From a bacterium (GTDB lineage Bacteria; Patescibacteria; Dojkabacteria; JAKAPS01; JAJZLI01), in the NCBI GenBank assembly GCA_021805885.1, contig JAJZDR010000070.1, positions 1 to 16,370 of the forward strand: a stretch of 16,370 bases of DNA. The letters are read 5' to 3'. The notes under the pieces are model-generated. The model saw only the letters and a program-made list of their open reading frames with translations, had not been told where the DNA came from and did no database searches. Positions 12,189-16,370 of the stretch are shown here, piece after piece. The first letter of the stretch is position 1. Every line of letters starts with the position of its first letter. Position numbers and translations under genes: made by a program.

Positions 12189-14026
12189 AGATTAGAAATC
12201 TTGTTTTATCGGGAATGTTATTTCTATTAATAGGGTTTTTAACACCTTTAATTTTGACTGCTCAATCTAACACTCAAACTATAACTAGTCTAGAAAATAG
12301 TATAACTACTCTAAATAATCAGTATAATTCCGATAGTCTTCAACTTAAACAATTAGAAAATCAAAAACAAGGATATTCTAATTCGCTCAATCAAGTTAAC
12401 CAAATATTTGCTAGTGAGGATAACTCTCTTAATGCAATACAAACATTACTTTCTTCCTTAAATAACAAACTTATAATTGATAAAGGAAAATTATCAACAT
12501 ATATAAAAAATAGAAATTTAGCATATAAAATGTTTTATGAAAATACTCAAATAAATCCAGTATATCTTGTATTTTCAACTTTGAGTTTTTCTTCTTTTGT
12601 AGTTCAGTGGGGTTCTAATCAGGCAGAAATAAGTAATTTCAAACAGCAAATAAGTATTGTTAATAACAAAATAGCAGAGATTAATAAAGGTGTGATTTTT
12701 GAAAAACAACAAGGTGTGAAAGTATCTCAAGAGCTTGCATTAGTTAACTCACAAAGAAATCAAATTTATGGTCAACTATATTCCCTAAATAATAATATTA
12801 ATGGAAATATAGGGAATTTAAATTCTTTGAAAAGTCAGATTGCTCAAATTCAAACTGAAATTAATAATTTAAATGCTATAGTTGCACAAAAAACTTCTCA
12901 AAATCAGGGATCTGTTGCTCCACCAGAAGTTAATAATACTTCGACAGCTTGTAGCAATAACGAATGTCAGTTTAAATTTTATTCAAATGGTCTTGGTAAT
13001 TATTTTGGAGCTTCCCAATATGGTATGTTAGGTATGGCACAAGCTGGAAAAACTTATCAGGATATAGCATCATTTTATTATCCAGGAACATCTATACAAA
13101 CCTTTAGTAATGTAGATAATCAAAATGTTACAATTGGAGGTCAATCAATGACTCTTGGTCAATATCTTGCAGGATTAGATGAAGTTCCATCGAATTGGCC
13201 TCAACAATCAGTAGATGCTCAAATTTTGATGGCCAGAACATATGTTTTATACTACTGCGGGATAACATTTACTACATGTGCATTATCAAATGGTCAAGGT
13301 TTCCAGGTTTATAGTGGAGGAAACTCTAAAAAATCAGAGGTAAGTGATACGGCTAATCAGGCAATAGTATATGGCGGAAAGCCTATATATGCTGCCTTCT
13401 CGTCTTCTAATGGAGGTTATGTTGCAAGTTATTCTTCCGCTATATGTGCTCTTGGGTGGAGTAATTGTGGAAGCTCTATTCCTTATCTTCAAAGTAGTCA
13501 AGATCCATATGATACTTCATCGATAGATCCTAATTATCAATATGTTAACCCTGCAATGACATCTATACAACTTGTGAATATTATAAATACTGCTAGAGCA
13601 GTATGTCTATCACTAAATAATAATTGTAATTTTCTTCAAGTTGGAGGAAATATTGGAAGTCTTCAAAATTCAAATATATGTGGTACGTCAGTATCTTTAT
13701 TGCCATATACTGGCGACTCAAAGCTTGCGAGTGCAATCAATACTGATATGCAAAATACATGCTCTAACAATGGGTCTAATGATACTTTTTCAAACGTAAA
13801 CAATTACTTAACATCCAATGGAGTCACTCCTATACAAGATATCACTGGTTTCTCCATTAACCCTATAGGCAAAGCTCAGCTAGCATCTACTATTACTGTA
13901 AATTCTAGTCAAGGAACTTTTACTTTTGATGCAGGAGCTTTTTTCTGGGCTTTTAATATGGTTGCCCCAAATTATAGTAACTGGGGAGATGCTCTTACAG
14001 GAGTGAGATTTTATGTGACCTACTAG
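12185..14026 (+). CDS. Secreted coiled-coil SpoIID/LytB-type peptidoglycan enzyme
   Basis: 613 residues. A signal peptide ends near residue 26 (LTA-Q). Residues about 30-240 are a Gln/Asn/Leu-rich coiled coil like those of EnvC, PcsB or RipA. The C-terminal part has SpoIID/LytB signatures: NYFGASQYGMLGMAQAGKTYQDIASFYYPGT (from about 272) and LAGLDEVPSNWP with QILMARTYVLYY, in which Glu333 matches the catalytic Glu of SpoIID lytic transglycosylases, then YAAFSSSNGGY. The SQYG block comes before the Glu block, the reverse of Bacillus SpoIID, and the usual GHG is GLGNYFG, lacking the His. It has several cysteines, as expected for an exported protein. It starts by an ATGA overlap with the Rad50-like gene. 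A role in opening the wall for growth or for envelope structures is likely; activity is not proven. Confidence 0.83.
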   Translation: MKIRNLVLSGMLFLLIGFLTPLILTAQSNTQTITSLENSITTLNNQYNSDSLQLKQLENQKQGYSNSLNQVNQIFASEDNSLNAIQTLLSSLNNKLIIDKGKLSTYIKNRNLAYKMFYENTQINPVYLVFSTLSFSSFVVQWGSNQAEISNFKQQISIVNNKIAEINKGVIFEKQQGVKVSQELALVNSQRNQIYGQLYSLNNNINGNIGNLNSLKSQIAQIQTEINNLNAIVAQKTSQNQGSVAPPEVNNTSTACSNNECQFKFYSNGLGNYFGASQYGMLGMAQAGKTYQDIASFYYPGTSIQTFSNVDNQNVTIGGQSMTLGQYLAGLDEVPSNWPQQSVDAQILMARTYVLYYCGITFTTCALSNGQGFQVYSGGNSKKSEVSDTANQAIVYGGKPIYAAFSSSNGGYVASYSSAICALGWSNCGSSIPYLQSSQDPYDTSSIDPNYQYVNPAMTSIQLVNIINTARAVCLSLNNNCNFLQVGGNIGSLQNSNICGTSVSLLPYTGDSKLASAINTDMQNTCSNNGSNDTFSNVNNYLTSNGVTPIQDITGFSINPIGKAQLASTITVNSSQGTFTFDAGAFFWAFNMVAPNYSNWGDALTGVRFYVTY

Positions 14027-14047
14027 ATAATATTTTTTAAATAAATG

Positions 14048-14056
14048 TGATATCAT
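14048..14056 (+). promoter_or_regulatory. Extended -10 promoter giving a probable leaderless mRNA
   Basis: TG-A-TATCAT, the same nine bases as before the helicase gene, ends eight bases before the ATG at 14065. The shared context GTGATATCAT(T/A)AAGT is 14 of 15 bases identical. There is no Shine-Dalgarno. The 38-base gap after the SpoIID-like gene holds nothing else. Confidence 0.6.
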
Positions 14057-14064
14057 AAAGTAAT

Positions 14065-15207
14065 ATGGCAAAACTTGATGTAGACATTAAAAGTTACATT
14101 GCAGAAAATATAGACAAAAATGTATTCTCCCATGTTTACATGCATCTTCCACAGGATGAAAGCCTCATAGAGACTAGAGGAAAATTATTTTCGGCAGTTG
14201 ATATTAAAGGCCCAGAAGGCTTTGATGGCCAGGCTTTTATAGATCCATTTCTGGATGACTTAGAGGATGAGTATTTCACGGAGACTGTTTCTGGAATTTT
14301 AAATATTCTTGATAAATCTATAAATAATGCATATACAAATATGTCAAAGAAGATTATAGATGAGAATATTGAGAGCAATGTAGATTTTAATATTATATGC
14401 CTAGTTGTTTGGGGGGATATAGTATACATGGCAAGAATAGGAACATCATATATATATCTTCTAAGAGAAAATAAAATATTAAATCTATCTGATCATTTAT
14501 TATCTGTTAGTCAAAATGTTGTATCTACAGCATCTGGTTATGCAAAGGATGGAGACATATTTGTTTTAGCAACATCTGGTTCAAATTTGTACCTCACTGA
14601 AGATAAAATCAATCAGATAGTAGGTCTTGAAGATTCAGATTTGGCTGAGTTAAGCATAGGTATTAATAAGGGAGATATAAGTTTTTTTATACTTGATATT
14701 AAGGATACCGGCGATGAGATAGATGATAAAATTTTAGAAGAATCTTATACTAAAGATCAAAAAGAAGATGAAATTCTTAATGAACAAAATTTAGATAGTG
14801 AACACCCACAAACAGGAGATGCTCATGATACTGAGGGGAATCTCGATCTTGGTAGGTTTTCTTCAGATAAAATTAAAAGCACTATTAACGGATTTGATCT
14901 TAAAAGAAAATCTACAAATATTTCTTCTTTTCTAAAAAGTAATACAGCAAGCACATCTTCTAAGGTAGGCACTAGATTAAAGGAGGAATTTAAGAAAATA
15001 GAATGGAAGGTAATTGCAAAATCTATTATTACAGTAATAATAACATTTTTTCAGTTTTTACTAGACAGTGTACTATACCTTAAAGATAGAACTAAAAGAC
15101 AGTATAAAGTTAGAATGACAAGGGATATTGATATACTTAAAAATGAAAAGTTTACGGTTTTAGGAATAATAGTAGTTATCATCCTTGCTTTTTTTTTTCT
15201 TAGGTAG
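14065..15207 (+). CDS. PP2C-like (probably inactive) membrane protein, N-terminal part of a frameshifted gene
   Basis: 380 residues as read. Residues 1-225 resemble a PP2C-type phosphatase fold: VWGDIVYMARIGTSYIYLLRENKI fits the GDS-strand region, and DGDIFVLATSGSNLYLTEDKI fits the late core strands. The metal-binding acidic motifs are missing (Thr127 stands where GDS has Asp), so it is probably a non-catalytic relative. An acidic, low-complexity linker (about 235-300) leads to a hydrophobic segment (316-337), a basic loop, and a final membrane segment (363-379) that runs straight into the stop. The last codons lie on a T10 run, and an open frame with no good start continues in the +1 frame for 350 codons. 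Together they form a PP2C-like/membrane/beta-propeller protein of the kind I recall from Patescibacteria. The phosphatase-like call is moderate. Confidence 0.72.
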   Translation: MAKLDVDIKSYIAENIDKNVFSHVYMHLPQDESLIETRGKLFSAVDIKGPEGFDGQAFIDPFLDDLEDEYFTETVSGILNILDKSINNAYTNMSKKIIDENIESNVDFNIICLVVWGDIVYMARIGTSYIYLLRENKILNLSDHLLSVSQNVVSTASGYAKDGDIFVLATSGSNLYLTEDKINQIVGLEDSDLAELSIGINKGDISFFILDIKDTGDEIDDKILEESYTKDQKEDEILNEQNLDSEHPQTGDAHDTEGNLDLGRFSSDKIKSTINGFDLKRKSTNISSFLKSNTASTSSKVGTRLKEEFKKIEWKVIAKSIITVIITFFQFLLDSVLYLKDRTKRQYKVRMTRDIDILKNEKFTVLGIIVVIILAFFFLR

Positions 15208-16267
15208 GCACACTTTTAAAACTATTAGTTTTACAAATAATAATGCTAAGTTTGCATCATTAATATCTTCGATTAAAACTTCAATATCTTCTACCTTATC
15301 AACTCAATCTATAAGTTCTAAAGATACAATAATAGAAAATACTTTTCCTCTTATAAAAAAAGCATATAGTCTAAACGTTAATAATAAAGAGGTATCTTCT
15401 TTGAAATCTTCACTAAATACTTTGTATTATAAAACCAATAATGTAGTGCCTATATCCAATATAAAGGTATTGTCTGATATTGGTATTCTATATCCTGGAT
15501 CCTCTATTAGTTCAGCTGCATCACTAAACGGTTATCTGTATTTAACTGATCCTGTAGCACAATATGTCTTTAAACTTTCAGAGAGTAATGTATCTACACC
15601 TCAAGTATTAGAATCACTAAAAACAGGAACAGAAATTCCCCAAGCCATAGCATATTCTAGGTATAATCAAACAATGTTTCTGTATGATACTAATAAAGGT
15701 TTACTCACGATAGGAAGCAATGGTGCAATCAATGCACAAGCTTCTCCTGTGTCAAATCCAATATCAGATGTGGTAACATATTCTGGAGATTTATACCTAC
15801 TAGCTCCTAAGACGGGTACCATATATTTAGGCTCTAACTCTAGCTTTAATATTTCTAAAGTTTTCTCATCACCATTGTTAAAAGGTGCAAAATCTATTGC
15901 TATAGATGGGAATATTTTTGCAATTGGAGTAAATGGTAATATAATAAGGTTTTATAATAATACAATAACTCCATTTTCTATTTCTAATATTGCTGCAATG
16001 CAATATCCTCTAATACATCCATCATCAATATATGATACACAATATACGAATTATTTATATATTCTAGATCCACAACATCAAAGAATAGTTGTACTTCAAA
16101 AACCTGTAGCGGGAGCTACAAATACTATAGATTATACTTTCACAAAACAATACGTATATACTGGTCACCAAAATATCTTTAAAAATGCTACATATATGAC
16201 CCTTTCAGCAAATCAACAAGAGGCATATATAATAGAAGGCAGCAAGATTATAAAAATGAATATATGA
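15185..16267 (+). CDS. Beta-propeller-like exported domain, C-terminal part of the frameshifted gene
   Basis: An open frame of 360 codons overlapping the previous gene by 23 bases in the +1 frame. The only upstream start is a TTG inside the preceding membrane-segment codons, without a ribosome site, so independent translation is doubtful. Residues about 20-90 look helical with many Ser/Lys. From about 95 on there are repeated short beta-strand blocks of propeller type: LNGYLYLTDPVAQYVFKL, YNQTMFLYDTNKGLLTI, SGDLYLLAPKTGTIYL, IDGNIFAIGVNGNIIRFY, NYLYILDPQHQRIVVL and QEAYIIEGSKIIKM. With one T fewer in the T10 run the two frames fuse into a 733-residue protein. The end overlaps smpB by ATGA, which supports translation of this frame. 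Confidence 0.75.
   Translation: MLFFFLGRHTFKTISFTNNNAKFASLISSIKTSISSTLSTQSISSKDTIIENTFPLIKKAYSLNVNNKEVSSLKSSLNTLYYKTNNVVPISNIKVLSDIGILYPGSSISSAASLNGYLYLTDPVAQYVFKLSESNVSTPQVLESLKTGTEIPQAIAYSRYNQTMFLYDTNKGLLTIGSNGAINAQASPVSNPISDVVTYSGDLYLLAPKTGTIYLGSNSSFNISKVFSSPLLKGAKSIAIDGNIFAIGVNGNIIRFYNNTITPFSISNIAAMQYPLIHPSSIYDTQYTNYLYILDPQHQRIVVLQKPVAGATNTIDYTFTKQYVYTGHQNIFKNATYMTLSANQQEAYIIEGSKIIKMNI
15189..15198 (+). other. T10 run at the frame junction (possible slippage site)
   Basis: Ten T in a row between GC and CTTAGG. The upstream frame reads GCT-TTT-TTT-TTT-CTT-AGG-TAG and stops; removal of one T, or addition of two, continues into the downstream frame. Such runs are prone to polymerase slippage in vivo and to sequencing error. 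No GC-rich stem precedes it, so it is not a terminator. Confidence 0.7.
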
Positions 16268-16370
16268 AAACAATATCTATAAATAAAAAACTCTACCATG
16301 ACTATCAAGTATATAAAACATATCAGGCAGGGATGATACTTTTAGGTTATGAGGTTAAGGCAATTAAACA
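16264..16370 (+). CDS. smpB: SsrA-binding protein SmpB, 5' part (runs off the window)
   Basis: The first 35 codons are visible. SmpB binds the tRNA-like end of tmRNA and brings it to stalled ribosomes for trans-translation. The N-terminal signature is clear: NKKLYHDYQVYKTYQAGMILLGYEVKAIK corresponds to the usual N(K/R)KA-x-H-x-Y, E/Q-AGI-x-L-x-G-x-EVKSIR pattern, with the functionally important Glu at position 30. The ATG overlaps the stop of the beta-propeller frame (ATGA) and has no Shine-Dalgarno, so it is probably coupled to that gene. Confidence 0.95.
   Translation, partial: MKTISINKKLYHDYQVYKTYQAGMILLGYEVKAIK

Noticed and set aside
12185..14026. Reading the SpoIID-like protein as a pilus or T4SS component because of its neighbourhood
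   Set aside because: Coiled coil plus SpoIID/LytB motifs explain the sequence better; no pilin or VirB feature is present in it.
15185..15210. T10 run as an intrinsic terminator of the PP2C-like gene
   Set aside because: No GC-rich stem precedes it, and the downstream frame continues to smpB with overlapping stop and start.
1..16370. Recoded UGA (as in Gracilibacteria/SR1)
   Set aside because: UGA ends several genes at sensible places with ATGA overlaps, and no long frame needs an in-frame UGA to be read through.
1..16370. CRISPR array, tRNA, rRNA or riboswitch
   Set aside because: No regularly spaced repeats were seen, all gaps over 100 bases were inspected, and none has a cloverleaf or a recognisable conserved RNA core.

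Overview
The window looks like chromosomal DNA of an AT-rich member of the Patescibacteria (Candidate Phyla Radiation). The strongest clue is a run of six small secreted proteins, each with a signal peptide (one lacks it) and two closely spaced membrane segments, matching the T4SS-pilin-like family typical of these ultrasmall bacteria. Supporting clues are very low GC (hand count 25% over 3001-3060), tight gene packing with ATGA overlaps, scarce Shine-Dalgarno sites, and a degenerate PP2C-like/membrane/beta-propeller protein next to smpB. UGA acts as a normal stop in several genes, so no recoding is indicated. I cannot place the lineage below that level.

Layout: (1) The 3' part of groEL (2-1282) ends at a clear terminator. 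(2) A GC-richer toxin-antitoxin cassette (antitoxin 1452-1778, VapC-type PIN toxin 1787-2215) lies between two 46-bp direct repeats (1336-1381 and 2441-2486, one mismatch). The repeat contains the promoter and first seven codons of the following helicase gene, so the cassette appears to have entered at the 5' end of that gene and left an intact gene start on its right and a relic on its left. (3) A UvrD/PcrA-type helicase fused to a Cas4/AddB-like iron-sulphur nuclease (2466-5207) overlaps the first pilin-like gene. Five pilin-like genes follow closely. The sixth (7683-8117) has its own promoter and a near-perfect ribosome binding site and may be the most highly made subunit. A bidirectional terminator follows. 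(4) A divergent hsp20 gene (8227-8682, minus) has a near-consensus promoter beside a tandem palindrome. (5) On the plus strand come a Mre11/SbcD/YhaO-like phosphoesterase, a Rad50/YhaN-like ATPase with a membrane hairpin where a zinc hook would sit, and a secreted coiled-coil SpoIID/LytB-type peptidoglycan enzyme. (6) A PP2C-like membrane protein and a beta-propeller ORF are in different frames, joined at a run of ten T; together they look like one 733-residue protein. (7) The 5' end of smpB runs off the window.

Working together: the helicase-nuclease, Mre11-like nuclease and membrane-tethered Rad50-like ATPase would process DNA ends, possibly at the membrane. The pilin-like proteins and SpoIID-like enzyme would act at the envelope. 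Their gene linkage allows the hypothesis of a DNA uptake and processing island, but this is inference; no VirB4, VirB6 or ComEC gene is in the window.

Regulatory signals: several genes have an extended -10 element only 5-8 bases before the ATG, suggesting leaderless mRNAs. Three genes (antitoxin, last pilin, hsp20) instead carry strong Shine-Dalgarno sites. Palindromes of 25-26 bp recur around hsp20 and the Mre11-like gene.
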